From Paramecium tetraurelia (Eukaryota; Ciliophora; Oligohymenophorea; Peniculida; Parameciidae), in the NCBI RefSeq assembly GCF_000165425.1, contig NW_001799511.1:102096-166095 (forward strand): a stretch of DNA of 64,000 nucleotides, written 5' to 3'. Below the pieces are notes generated by a model, which was given only the letters and a program-made list of their open reading frames with translations, was not told the DNA's origin and did not search any database. Below, piece after piece: positions 12,075-24,735 of this stretch (its first letter is position 1; each line of letters begins with the position of its first letter). Position numbers and translations under genes: made by a program.

Positions 12075-12248
12075 TCAATTTCTCTCATTTAATTTTTGTA
12101 CATATCTTTATTTCCATTCCTAATTATTTTGTTCTTTTTCATATTCAACTCTTTTTTCAGTCTCCTCTTTAATTAAATACCACAACAACATAAATAAATT
12201 TAAACATCTGAATTCTAATGTGGAATTTTCATATCCAATCTTTCTCAT
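12075..12248 (-). CDS. small hypothetical ORF, 57 aa
   Basis: Minus-strand frame MRKIGYENSTLEFRCLNLFM... ending in the charged tail VQKLNERN. Composition is protein-like, and the frame is open upstream to an AG acceptor at about 12262, so an upstream exon is possible. No family recognised. It may be a tiny gene or the 3' exon of a larger one. Confidence 0.35.
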
Positions 12249-14174
12249 TTCATTTTCAGAAAATTTCTGTTAATATTCAATTGATAACCCCTATTATTTC
12301 TTATATTATTAATAAATATATTAAAATATAAAAGAAAAGGAAATTGTAAGATCATATTGATATGATGCAAATATTCAGCTCTTAGGATATTATCAAAAAT
12401 CATAAGGATTGATAATTTAAAAGTAATTCTACTTTGTACTAGTAAAATAATAGGATAATGAGAAGATGATTAATTATCAATTGGGGAGTCTGCAAAATCA
12501 AAATTCCTGTACAATTTAAATATCTTTACATAGACCTAATAAAAATATCCTCAAAGGAGTTGTAATTACAAATAAAATACTTAACGTATGAAGATAATAT
12601 AAATATTAAAAATATTAATAAAGAATAATTTATTAAATATTATTAGTATTATGAAATTAAATCTTTGTTTAAGAGAAACTAAAAAAGGATGATTAAAAAC
12701 AGAAATATTTAATAAATGGAAAAATCAATAATCAATAATAGTTAATTTATTCAGAATAGGTAAATCATAATTGAATTGCTTCAAAATAAAAATTCACATA
12801 ATTTAAATTATATTATTAATCATATAAAATAATATATAATAAGAACTGCAAGTTTTTACTACTTTTAGAATATCTAATTTGCCATCAAGATATGTGGCTA
12901 ATTAATCTTATGTCTAATTTAGGTATTTATAAAATAGAAGGATCTTCAATTTCATTGGTAATCAAAAATTATAATGAAACTGATGTGTATTAATGTTTTA
13001 TTTAAGAAATATGTAAGACATCTTTATTCAATTTGCTATTTTACTATCCTATCGATCAAATTTGAGTTCTAGTAGGTATAATTCCTTTCATAATTTATTT
13101 CTCTGCTTAGAATCAGTATAGTAAATTTTTTTATTTCCAGTATTTATATGAAATCGATTAATAAGGAGTACTCAATTTTACTAAAGTAAAACGATGTAAT
13201 CCTAGTTATTATTAATGGACAAAGTTGTATAGAAATTCAAATATTAATTTTTAATAGATATCAACTTGATTATAAGCATGCATTTTTTTATCAATATTCG
13301 AATATTTTATGATACTTTAAGATTACTCATAAAGAACACGTGTGGAATAAGTCTTTAGAGTTCAGAGATATCCATTCAAAATATGTGTAATTGTCTACAT
13401 TAAAATATATAATCTATCTATAGAAATTTATTATATATAAAATAAATCCTTTATATAATTTTTAATGAAATAGCAATGAATATTTATCGTGTTTTTAAAC
13501 AAATCTTTTATGTCTAGATGATCAGAATATTAAAATTGATTCATCACCTTATGAAAGGTGGTCTATTCTAAATATTGTTGAAATTGCTGGAACATAATTT
13601 AACATAAGGATATCATTTTTATTAAAAATAATTATTGCATTTATATAAGAACTTTTTTTTTCTGAAATTGATATGACAATGAAATATACAAAAGCGGAGA
13701 GGAAATTAAGACTTATCAAGTGCCTTACCACCTTTATTGTCTTAACCTCAAGTATACATGCAGTTTAAAATTATTAAATTTGATTGCAACTCGTTAATTA
13801 ATTCAATGTAATCATTGTTGTAGGTATCAACTGTGGCAATAAAATGATATAACAACACTTTCTTTTCTCTAGGAGAGACTTTAAATTTTGTCAGTGTTTA
13901 ATAAGTATATACTTATTGAGTAAATTTGATAATTTAAAAAAAGGAGAAGTTTTAGAATGGATGATTTGGAATAAATGGTAAAATATATTTATGAGCTATT
14001 GTAATCGCTTGAGGAAGGATTTCCTTGTAATAAATGAGTTAATTAATGAGATTCTTAGAATATAAAGATACAGATATTTTCAAATTATATTATTGATGAT
14101 AATTAATGTATAACTGTTTCATATTCTTATGATTCGAAATAAAAAGATTATTATAATAATAATAATAATAATCA
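12249..14174. other. 1.9 kb poorly resolved region, probable decayed gene(s)
   Basis: No clean gene model could be built. Protein-like stretches occur on the plus strand in more than one frame: around 12475-12600 (EDDQLSIGESAKSKFLYNL), a TGA-free frame from ATG 12700 to TGA about 13308, an overlapping alternative frame about 12845-13065 with hydrophobic helices ending FYYPIDQI, and blocks near 13510-13790 and 13843-14170. The frames need shifts that no GT-AG pair supplies, which suggests an old pseudogene. A chance effect of one-stop-codon AT-rich DNA cannot be excluded. Confidence 0.35.
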
Positions 14175-17100
14175 ATGGCTGAAGAAGACCCGATGACGCA
14201 ACAGGAACAAATGAAAGACGATGGGTGTGAACCATATGGAAAATTTCGAATAGCTAAGCAAACCTTGTGTTCGATTGCTTACATGTGCTAAGAAAGAGTG
14301 TTTGCTGAGGAAGTAGACAAATTGGAGGAATTAGGAGAGAAGTTAATAGAGGTATAGGATGTATGTATTGTGAAAGGAAGGACTTTGTACTGATTTCAAA
14401 AGTGGTTTGACGATGCAAGACCAACTGGAGAGGGAGAAGGCATTTGGACACAACAGGAAACCTAAAATTGAGCCGAAAGGGTATTGTGAGTTGTGGTTGG
14501 GTGCATTGAATGACTTTACTATGAAGGTTTTATGCATAGCAGCCATTGTCAGTATTATAGTTGATGTTTCAACTGCTGACGAGAGTTACAGGAAATTGGC
14601 TTGGATTGAAGGTATTCAATAATTTTTATTATAAAATAGGATTTGCAATATTGGTGGCAGTGATTATATCTACAAATGCAAATGCTGTGAATGATTATTA
14701 AAAGGAACGACAATTTTAAAAATTGAATGAAGTTGCCGATGAAAGAAAGAGAGTGACAGTTGTAAGAAATGGAAAGAAATGTGATATTCACATGAGCGAA
14801 GTGCTGGTTGGAGATGTTGTACAAATATTCGAAGGAATGGAAATCCCTGCAGATGGTTTTGTACTGGAAGCATCAGATTTGACAGCTGATGAGAGTGCTA
14901 TGACAGGAGAAACTGATCCAATCAAAAAGAATGTGTTGATTGAATGTATTAACAAGAGGAACTAATTAAAAGAAGAAGGAGGACAAGTAAATATTAATAT
15001 CATTAAAATATAAGAATACAGCAGGTCATCATGATGTTCCATCTCCAATAATGATGAGTGGAACAAGAGTACTAAGTGGTGAAGGCAGGATGCTCATTCT
15101 TGTTGTAGGAGACTCATCTTGTGCTGGTAAGATTGCAGCATTATTGAGATAAGATGAACCAGAAGGTAAAAATAATTATTAGATTTAATAGCTACTCCTT
15201 TGTAAATGAAGTTAACTGCAATAGCTGAAGATATTGGTAAATTTGGATTGATATCAGCAATTTTGATTGTTTGTGTGATGTGTTTGAGATTTGGTATTGA
15301 GAGAGGAATGAATGATGATTGGGAGAATTATATGGTTGTTACTATCATCGGATATTTTATTATTGGAATCACAGTGGTCGTCGTTGCTATTCCAGAAGGA
15401 TTACCATTGGCTGTTACACTATCATTGGCTTATTCAACCAAATAGATGCTTCAAGATTAGAATCTAGTCAGAAAAATGGCAGCATGTGAAACTATGGGAG
15501 GAGCCTCTATGATTTGTTCAGACAAAACAGGAACATTGACTCAAAATAAAATGTCACTTGTTAATGTGTGGAATGATGATATCATTTGAAAATAGATTCT
15601 CCTATTCTGAAAAACAATAATTGACATCCTATTTCCCATAAAACTTCTCAGAATTCTTCATCTAATGCGCAGTTGTCAATGGATCAGCTATGCTTAGACC
15701 TGAACCTAAAGGATCTAAGACAGAAATTGCATTACTGGAATTTATCGAAAGATGTTCTATGAATTATGAGGAATAAAGAGAGAAGTATCCTGCTAGTACT
15801 AAATTCCCCTTCAGCAGTTAAAGAAAAAGAATGTCTATGGTATTAGAATTAGATGGAGGCAGACGTAGATTGGTCTGCAAAGGAGCATCAGAAATGGTTT
15901 TGGCTGCATGTTCATAATATCATTCTAAGGGAAATGGATCTATTGTTCCTATGAATCAAGATTTGAAATAGAAGGTAGAAAAGGCTATTGAAACTATGGC
16001 TGGCAGAGCATTGAGGACTATTTGTTTAGCATACAAGGAAATCAGTGCAAGGGAAGATTTGACAACTAAAGATCCAAAAGGTGTATATGCTGTGGAATAA
16101 AGTGACTTAACCTTGGTTGCAGTATTGGGAATCAAAGATATTCTAAGATAAGAAGTGCCAAGAGCTATTTAATTATGCAGAAGAGCAGGAATTAAAGTAA
16201 GAATGGTTACTGGAGATAATAAAATGACTGCTAGAGCTATTGCTAAAGAATGTGGTATCATTACACCAGGAGATGATTAATCTATTGTTATGGAAGGACC
16301 TGACTTTATAGCAAAAATTGGAGGTGTTGTCTGCCAGAAGTGTAGAACAGCTATCTGCCCTTGTGCAAGAGATAGTACAACAGCAAAGAAGGAAAATAAA
16401 GATGTTAGAGTTGATACAATTGCAAATCCTTAAGAGTTCGATAAAATCTATCCTCATTTAGATGTATTGGCTCGTAGTAGACCTGAAGATAAGTATGCTT
16501 TAGTGACAGGTTTGATTGAAAGAGGTCATGTAGTTGCTGTCACAGGTGATGGTACTAATGATGCTCCAGCTTTGAAAAAGGCAGATGTTGGATTTGCTAT
16601 GGGTATTGCAGGAACTGAAGTTGCTAGAGAGGCTGCTGCTATTATTCTATTGGATGATAACTTTAATTCCATTGTTACAGGCTGTTATGTGGGGTAGAAA
16701 TGTCTATGATAACATCAAAAAGTTTTTAAGATTTTAATTGACTGCTAACTTAGTTAGTGTTGGATTGACATTAATCGGAGCTGCTGTTTTGAGTTAGGAA
16801 ATTTTGAAACCTATTTAATTGTTGTGGGTTAACTTGATTATGGATACTCTAGGTTCTCTTGCCTTAGCCACAGAGCCACCCACTGAAAAATTACTGTATC
16901 GTAAACCACATGATAGAAATGAGTACATTATTTCTAAAAAGATGTTTAAATTCATAGTTGGAACTGCTCTGATACAGATAGCTGTAGTTTTGCTGATAGT
17001 GTTTGCAGGAGATTCCTTTTTGCCAGAATATGCTGACGAGTATGATCTTACGGCATTTAGAGGAATAAAAAAACGATACAAATACAGTGATCATTTGTGC

Positions 17101-17903
17101 AAAACTTCTTATGAAGATCTCAAGAAATATTCAGAGGAAAGTGGTAGACCAATGACTTTGATTGAAGATGTTACTGAATCGAAGGAAGTTAAAATGAGTG
17201 GTGCTTGTTTATCATCTGAATGTGTATGCCACGAAAATAAATGTTATGATATCATGTGTGAGGAATGCGATTTCGAAACTAGTTGCACATTAATAGCCAG
17301 CGGTAGATTGAATACTCCTGAAGGAAAGAGAGACTATGCTGTATTCTATGAAGACACTCATGAACCTTCTCGTCATGTATCAATTAATTCATTACCAATT
17401 AGTTTACTTATGTCTTTAATGTTTTCATCATGCTTCAATTATTCAATTTTCTCAATAGCAGAAGATTCAATGATGAAATCAATGTGTTTGAAGGATTAAC
17501 CAAACATACTGCCTTCATGATGATTGTACCTATCATTTTCTGCATCCAAATCCTCATGGTTACATTTGGATCCAAAGCCATTGGTCTTTATGGTAATTTC
17601 GGACTCAAAATATAATAATGGTAATTCTTGAATATATGTGTAGGTTGATTGGTATTGGATTTGGATGTATATCAATTATAGGATGCTTCTTCCTTAAGTT
17701 CATAAAGGAAGACATGTGTTTTGAATGTGGAAGTAAAGAAATCAACCCAATGGAAACTGAACACAAGATTATAGCTTTGAAGGGAGACCATTCCTCAGGT
17801 GGCTTAGCAAGACGTTATTCATCTCTTGTAAACTAATTCACTTATATTTTAGAGACACGATTAAAATCCTTTTGGTGCTCCTCATCAATAACATTAGCAT
17901 TGA
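14175..17903 (+). CDS. PMCA: plasma-membrane-type Ca2+-transporting P-type ATPase (frame break near 16680)
   Basis: P2B-type calcium pump that exports or sequesters Ca2+ using an aspartyl-phosphate intermediate. From [16 protein letters not shown] the product shows the actuator loop ([12 protein letters not shown]), the membrane motif [20 protein letters not shown], the phosphorylation motif [14 protein letters not shown], the nucleotide-domain block [13 protein letters not shown], the hinge [20 protein letters not shown], and the C-terminal helices ([20 protein letters not shown]). Introns of 23-28 nt are needed, including one with a GTGG donor near 15573-15600 and the last near 17833. At 16680-16681 an extra G breaks the frame between DDNFNSIVT and [15 protein letters not shown]. 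No intron fixes it, so the copy is either a recent pseudogene or carries a sequence error. Confidence 0.9.
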
Positions 17904-17941
17904 ATAATAATTATAAATAATCATATATATTAACTATATAA

Positions 17942-19261
17942 ATGAAAATCAATAAGAGAGCCACTATGGAGAGTGAGTATGACTAAAAAGATATCGTTGT
18001 CATTGATAATGGTACTGATACTATCAAAGTGGGAATCTCAGGAGAGGATTATTCCTAGAGTAATTATCACTCTATTGTATTTATAGTTAATCTACGACAA
18101 TAAATGCGGATCACACTCGGTTTTAAAATGACAATGACAATCCAAACAATAAACCTTAACTCTTATTTGGCTAAGATTTGAAGAAAGTCGTCAAGGAGAA
18201 AAAGTTGAATGTACAGTTATCGAATCCAATCAAAGATGGAGTACAAATTATAATTATTGTATTTACTTAGAAAATTGACAATGTGGAATCTATGAAAGAA
18301 TTCTGGCAATATATTCTTGAGGATGGATTACAAATATCTGAATTACAATAAGTTAATTTATTAATCATTGATCAAGTAAAGAATAGTAAGGAATACAAAT
18401 CGAAACTTGCTGAAGTTTTTTTTGATTATCTCAAAGTTTAATCAGTTTTATTCATGAACTCAGCAAGTTTGTCATTGTTTTCGACTGGATTAGTTAGGTA
18501 ATTATTTTCATAACTTTTTCAAGCGGATTATCCATTGAATTAGGACATGCTGTGAATACCATTGTTCCAATTTATCAAGGATTTCCAATTATGCATGCCT
18601 TAGAATTTTCTCATATCTCTGGTGCTGAAATCACGCAATGTTTGGAAAATGATTTGAGATGCTACGAAACATTAATCGATAAATTTTCTGAGGAAGAGAA
18701 ACAATGGATTATTAAGGATATTAAAGAAAATATGTGCTACATTGCTAGTGATTATGAAATGCAAATGCAAGTAATCAATATACATTACAAATTAAGTCAG
18801 AAGACAATTTTACAGAAGAAGAGAGAAGCTATGAATTACCAGATGAATAAGTCATTCAAATTACTCCATAGATTAGATATCATTGTTCTGAAGCTTTATT
18901 CAATTCTGCTATTATAAATAAGAATAGTTCTTCGCTGCCTTAAATGATTGTTAATTCTATCTAGAGATGTGATAAGGAATTGAGATAAGAATTGCTGGCT
19001 AACATGGTGCTTGGAGGAGGTACTTCTATGTTTTAAGGACTAATATCCAGATTGCAAGATGATATTTGTTAGATCTATCCAGGAGGGGCTATGAGATCAG
19101 AATTCAATTTCGTTGCTGATTTCCAAAGGAAATATAGTGCTTGGATAGGTGGTTCTATGCTTGGATCACTTAAGACATTTTAATCTTTAGCTATCAATAA
19201 ACAGGAGTATGAAGAAAATCCTGAAGGCAAAATGTCACTTATTCATAAAAGAACATTTTGA
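17942..19261 (+). CDS. divergent actin-related protein
   Basis: Actin-fold ATP-binding protein. The phosphate-1 loop reads VVIDNGTDTIKVGISGEDY; later blocks are HAVNTIVPIYQGFPIMHALE, LANMVLGGGTSMFQGL, FQRKYSAWIGGSMLGSL and the end MSLIHKRTF. The order matches actin and ARPs, but identity to canonical actin looks low, and there is an Asn/Asp-rich insert near residue 50, so it is not conventional actin. Introns of 26 nt lie near 18498-18523 and 18770-18795. Around 18060-18090 the frame cannot be joined cleanly: a 27-nt GTA...TAG candidate gives the wrong phase, leaving either a one-base frameshift or an unusual splice. ATG at 17942 or 17966 could be the start. Confidence 0.8.
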
Positions 19262-19606
19262 AACATATTATATTAGTAATTATTTTAATCAAATTTTATA
19301 TCATAAACTGCAATATATGAATTTCTGAATTTCTAAGTTTCATTTATATTTACCAATAAACACACAGAATTTATTACTTATTTTCTATTCATTTTAAATA
19401 TTGATTGTTGTTAAGTAGTCTAGAATTTAATCTCATTTCTACCAATGGTGTATAGATAATACAAAATTGACTATATATTGATTAATTATTTGATAAAATG
19501 AATGAAAATCAAAAGGGAATTAAGATTTATACTAAAATATGATTGAATGATAAGTTACAGAAAAATTGCAATAATTATTATTATTTATTTCAACCCCATA
19601 AATTAT
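19262..19606. other. intergenic, nothing recognised
   Basis: AT-rich spacer (345 nt) between two plus-strand genes. No open frame of note and no repeat seen. Confidence 0.6.
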
Positions 19607-22211
19607 ATGAAAATCCGCAAAAAGGCCAATATAACAAGGTCTCTACCTAAGCTTCCATTCTAAAATAAGAGTCGTTTTATTACTTAAAAGAATGAGGATG
19701 AGGAACTTGATTTCAGTATTGATTTCTTTCCTGAAACTACAACAAGTACGAAAAAGGAGTTTTATCGATTTCACAAAACAATCGAAAGAATTTAAGAATA
19801 AAACCAATTTTATAATAGAAATGATAACCTAATGAGTAGTTTGTCTTCTCCGCAAATTCCTCCTGGGAGTTTTGGATTATTTAATCGACAAAAGAATGAT
19901 GTTTTGCACTTAAAGTATAATTGATCTCTTAATAGCCATATGAAGTATGGGGACAAGTATATGGTGATTTTGGCAAGGGGATTGCAGAAGCAAAATGACA
20001 TCAAGGAGTTTCACCTAAATAACAATCGAATGACATAGTTGAGTTCATCTGAGATTATAAGAAGTACTAGAGGAGCATATAAGTTGAGTTTATCAAAAAA
20101 CAAGATTGGCAGTGGATGTTTGGAAATCGGAAATTCTTTGGTGAGTCGAGATTGCAAAATATAATTATTGAATTTAGAAGACAATAAACTAAAAGAAAGC
20201 TAAATAATTGAAATCTTGGAAAGGGTTGCTGATAATAGATCATTGAAGATTTTGAATTTGAGTAAGAATAATATATCGAATAATTGTTGTACTGCACTTT
20301 GTAATATGATTTAAAATAATGAAGACATATCGGAATTATATTTGCATTTTAATAGATTGAATGGAAATGGAGCAATCATGATTTTTAATAGTTTGCAAAA
20401 ATCTAATTTAAAAGTATTAGATTTATCCTAAAATTCAATAGGAATTGGTTTGGATTGGTCAAATAGTTTTAATCAAATGGTGAGCACCAATACAGAATTA
20501 ATTCATTTCGATTTGTCTTTTAATAGAATCCCATATAAAATCACATGTAACATAGCTGAAGGATTGAAAAAAAATAAAACAATCATAGGATTTCATTACA
20601 CAGGTAATTCTGGCTATGTAGATACAAAAGGATTTTTGATACCTATTGAATCTGGAGAAACGGAATAGACTCAACATTAAATTGCTCAAAGAATACAAGG
20701 ATGCTAGTACATCAAGTAGAAACGATTAAGATCTTATCGAGATACCAACATAAAAGATTGTTGTTGGATTTGTGAAGGTTGGCGCTAAGTAGATTTCTAA
20801 TGGAATCCCCAAGAATCTGGTCCAGCAAACGATCCAATGTTCTTGCATCTATCTTATTTGAATTATGACGATTTATATATGGGAAAGGTTGAAGAAGGTT
20901 TGAAAGTGCAGAGGATGGTTCCTCCAGGTTTGTGTTATTACTTTTTTACAAATGACGATATCCAATGCGTGGCTTAGGATTAACTTCATAAGAGATGGCC
21001 ATTACCATTAAACAAAGTGCGAATCTTAGACAAAAAAGTGGATGTAAAATTGAATCAATTAAATTACTTAAATGTTTAAGGAACATAAATCATAGATAAA
21101 TATTATATGCCAATTATAAATGTTTAGCCAAGATAGGAGGACTTGATTTACGTACCTGATGTAATTGAGAATAAGAGAATTTGGTCATTTCCTATATCTC
21201 TGTTTAAGGATTGGAAAAAAGATACTGATGAGCTGTTGGATAAATGTTTTTAAAATGATTGGAATTTAAGTAGAATTACCAAATTGATTAAGGATGAAAA
21301 TGATCGAAATGGTTGCTATGAATTTTTGAGATCAAACTATCAATAAATAAAGGATACTTATAAGTAATTGATAATCTGAATTTAGACACTTTGCATGCCT
21401 ATCACCCATTGGAGATATTTGGGCCATCTCTTCCTTAATCAACTTATAACTGTTAAGTTAGATCAAGTTGACTGAAATAAATGAGAAAGGAGTCATCAAA
21501 TAATAGGATATGGAATTGAAGTACTTGGCCACAATATCTGGAACAGAAAAGGGAAATTACAGGAAACCAGAGAGAGGAATGGTCAGATTCTAATTTCTTG
21601 AAATGTGGATCAGAATAGCTGAAGACAAATATATTCGAAACGGGATTGCGAAATCCTTTGAAGAAGCTTTGAGATGGTTATGGGAGGATCATCTTAAGGA
21701 GGAATTCAATAAATATAATAGTTAGATCTTTAGGGACTCTAGGTATTGGAATGAACAATGTGACATGTGCATGAAGCATTATAAGACTATATTGGATAGT
21801 GTTTATATCAGATATAGTGTGAAGAAGGTGAAGCCAGGATAGAAGCCATTTATGAGTTTGTAGGAATTGTAGGATATGTGTTCTCATATTGGTTTGAATC
21901 AATTGGATACATATGGGCCGAACACTTCATTGTTCGCATTCAACAAGGCTATGATGACATAGATTGACGAGGTCAATTCAGACAGAATATTTTAAATGAG
22001 CTTTGTCGAGTTCTTGGAGGCCTTTGCTAGAATTGCTGAAGATATTGATAACAGGTCAATTGGATTGCATCTTAAAATTGAATAGCTCATTTGGAGATGT
22101 TACAATTTATTTCCAGATATATATGCTTCACCAAATCAGAGTTACTTCTAAGATGAGTGGGATTAAATAAACAAATAACAAAGTGATGAAGACATTGATA
22201 ATTATTATTGA
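19607..22211 (+). CDS. leucine-rich-repeat protein, 853 aa
   Basis: ATG at 19607 (MKIRKKANITRSLPKLPF) to TGA at 22209-22211, with two short introns (19915-19935, 21 nt; 21364-21385, 22 nt). Residues of about 90-370 contain LRR-like repeats of the L..N.L..L type (KILNLSKNNISNNC, LKVLDLSQNSIG, LIHFDLSFNRIP). After them comes WCWICEGW-like sequence and a long C-terminal region (KHFACLSPIGDIWAISSLIN ... FVEFLEAFARIAEDIDNRS) that is well ordered but not recognised. LRR proteins of this layout are common in cilia and basal bodies, but that role here is a guess. Coding length is an exact multiple of three after intron removal. Confidence 0.85.
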
Positions 22212-22346
22212 TAATAATTTTATAAACAATTAATAAAGATGAGATTATCCTATCTTATATATATATAATTTAATTAAATCATAAATTTATATTATATTAT
22301 TTAATAGTATGAAATCGGGAATTTCACAATTATTTATTATTTATTT

Positions 22347-23327
22347 ATGCAATCTCAAATTAACAAGACTTAAATCCTAGCCAAAGTGAAGAAATGTCAC
22401 AAGAACATTTCTAAACTTAATGACAAATTGTATCTACTACAAACACTCATTAAAAAACATAATTTCAACATTGAAAAAAACACAGACATGATCAAATCCA
22501 AGGCAAGCGATAACCCAGTAGTCATTATAAATGATGAAACTAGCGTTGAAGTGATTATTAATGCAGAAGATCCAAAACAAGAATAAGCCATTGATCTTAA
22601 ATAGACTGCTCGCAAATTAATATCACGATTTTATTATCATATCGAATAAAAGATGAAGCAAAGTTCCATTAACCAAATAGAAGCATTAAAGTAATTTAGT
22701 GATAAAGAATACAAAAATGATCTCTTTGAAAAGCTTCATAAAGGATTTTTTAAGTTGTATTTTGAACAGGATTAAAAATGCAAAGAATGCCAACAAATCA
22801 TAAAGGACCAATAAAATTGTCTGAATCATATCAGATATGAACATTTGGCTGATCTAGAAATCTATATCTGTATCAAATGCAAGTTGTCCTTCTCCAAAGG
22901 GGACACCTTGGAAAAACACATCTCCCAAGCACATCATTTTGGGTAATTGACTCAAGTGGAAACAAAGGTTAATGCTTAAAAATTATAAATCAAACCATCA
23001 AGTATATTAAATGGAGTACAGCAAAAGTTCCATCAGAAATTAGATTTAAACAACATTATGGATATTTTACAACCTCAACAAACTCTGAAGAAGGTTTTAA
23101 TTCCGTAACAAAACAATAATAACAGTTTGAAATCATCATAGGATGAGGCAAAAGAATGTGGATCTCTATTTAATTAGGTTTATATTCCTGTGGAATTAAA
23201 TGCAGAAAATGCAGAAAAGAAAGATGAAGAATAAAAAGAATTCCAATCTTATTCTACCAAAAAACCGACCAAACTTAAAATTAATTTCATATCAGTATAA
23301 AAAAATGATAATACATAAAATATGTGA
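22347..23327 (+). CDS. C2H2 zinc-finger protein, 326 aa
   Basis: Single intronless frame (MQSQINKTQILAKVKKCHKN...). A helical, Lys-rich N-terminal half is followed by two adjacent C2H2-like fingers: CKECQQ with NHIRYEH, and YICIKCKLSFSKGDTLEKHI with QAHH. The second has the C-x2-C-x12-H-x4-H spacing typical of nucleic-acid-binding fingers. The C-terminal third is Gln/Asn-rich and disordered. A DNA- or RNA-binding role is likely from the family; the target is unknown. Ends at TGA 23325-23327. Confidence 0.82.
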
Positions 23328-23870
23328 ATTAATTATTTATTCTAAAATGATTAAAGAGTCTTAACTAAATCTCATTAAATAATTATGGTATGTTGTTACA
23401 TTTTCTAAAATCCAGAGAGAGTTCTTTTAAAACAGGATTAATTTTGATTCGTTATTTATCTAAATATTCTACCAAAAACTTAGTTTAAAATATTTATTTA
23501 ATAATAATTGTATAATACAATTACACTATATTAAAATGTATTTTATGATAGAAATCTATAATTATCTAGTTTAACCTCTTAAAACCAAAATTATTTCTAA
23601 TATTTCTAAAACTGTTTTCAGATACATCATTTTCAACATTATTTATGGTTTCTAATTAATAAGTAAATTCTATGACAATCAGTCGAGAGTTATTAAGATG
23701 ATCAGTATAAAAATAATAATAAAATGATTTACATTAATTACTTTGTTAATAAGAATACCTAGGTGATAAATTTTGAATTGGTTATATAATTTAGATAATA
23801 AAGAATTAGACAAATTAAGTTTATATAAATAGTTTATATTTATTAAATAACTTATTTAGAATTATCTGCG
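23328..23870. other. intergenic, nothing recognised
   Basis: 543 nt of AT-rich sequence with poly-T/TAAT runs. I see no supported gene on either strand. Confidence 0.6.
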
Positions 23871-24715
23871 ATGAATAAGGACGATATCATTGCATTTTAT
23901 GAAAAAAGAGATGTGAAAGAAACATATAATTATGATATTTTGGCAGATGATAGGGTTTCGTTATTTTCTTCAATGAGAGAAACGAAGCAGGAGAATTAAA
24001 AGACTTTAATTTTGAGTAATTAACCAACGATATATTGCTGCCTGAGTATATGTAGTTTTTTGATTGCTCTATCGAATTTGCCAGAAGAGGATAGGATTTA
24101 TTTTTTTTATGATGATCCATTATCATACAATGTTGGGCTGATTGTAAGTTATTGATTTAAGTAAGAGGTTTGTATGTGTTTTCTTTGTATACTTGGTATA
24201 GTGATCTCAGAAATAATAAAGAAATCATTTACAAACAAACAAATAGGAACTTTGCCGTTTTTGACAAAGAAGCAACATAAAATGAATTTTAATCCCACTA
24301 TCTGTTTGGCAGGACAGATTGCTCATTTACTTTTACTTATTGAAATAATTCTCTAGTCGATGCCAACTTAATTATTTTAACACGAAACACTTATGGATTT
24401 ATCATTTTTATTAAATATGGTCTATTTTGCTTATGCGAATAGTTTTTTGGAGAAGAAGAAGGCTGCTCAGATGCATTACATACCATTCATCTTATATATT
24501 TGTGTGACTCTTGCATGTAATGATTAATATAATTTAGAGTGTTATGTTAAAATAATTCCATGAAGCTAAGATATACTCATATTTGGAAGGTGCAGACAGA
24601 GAGAGTGATTCTAACATACATGGGAATCATGTTGCAAGGGATATAATTTTAGTTGTTTAGACCAGCAATATAATAGATGGAGAGAAATCAAAATATCTTG
24701 GCAGAAGTTCTTTGA
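23871..24715 (+). CDS. multipass membrane protein of unknown function
   Basis: Starts MNKDDIIAFYEKRDVKETYN; the cytosolic N-terminus is followed by about five or six hydrophobic segments (CCLSICSFLIALS, MCFLCILGIVISEI, ICLAGQIAHLLLLIEIIL, FLLNMVYFAYA, IPFILYICVTLAC, VILTYMGIMLQG). Two tiny introns are needed: 18 nt near 24146-24163, and a 20- or 32-nt one ending at about 24564-24570. Either version of the second leads to the tail QQMERNQNILAEVL and TGA 24713-24715. The spacing recalls FRAG1/DRAM-like proteins, but I could not confirm that. The RB-like gene ends 20 nt away on the opposite strand. Confidence 0.65.
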
Positions 24716-24735
24716 TTGCTTTATTAAATATAAAA

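Noticed and set aside
14160-14175. AATAAT microsatellite before the Ca2+ ATPase start
   Set aside because: Short and typical of AT-rich 5' flanks here; no evidence of function.
15565-15605. Apparent frameshift after [16 protein letters not shown] in the Ca2+ ATPase
   Set aside because: A 28-nt intron with a GTGG donor and AAATAG acceptor (about 15573-15600) restores the frame (VNV to FSYSEKQ), so no frameshift is needed.
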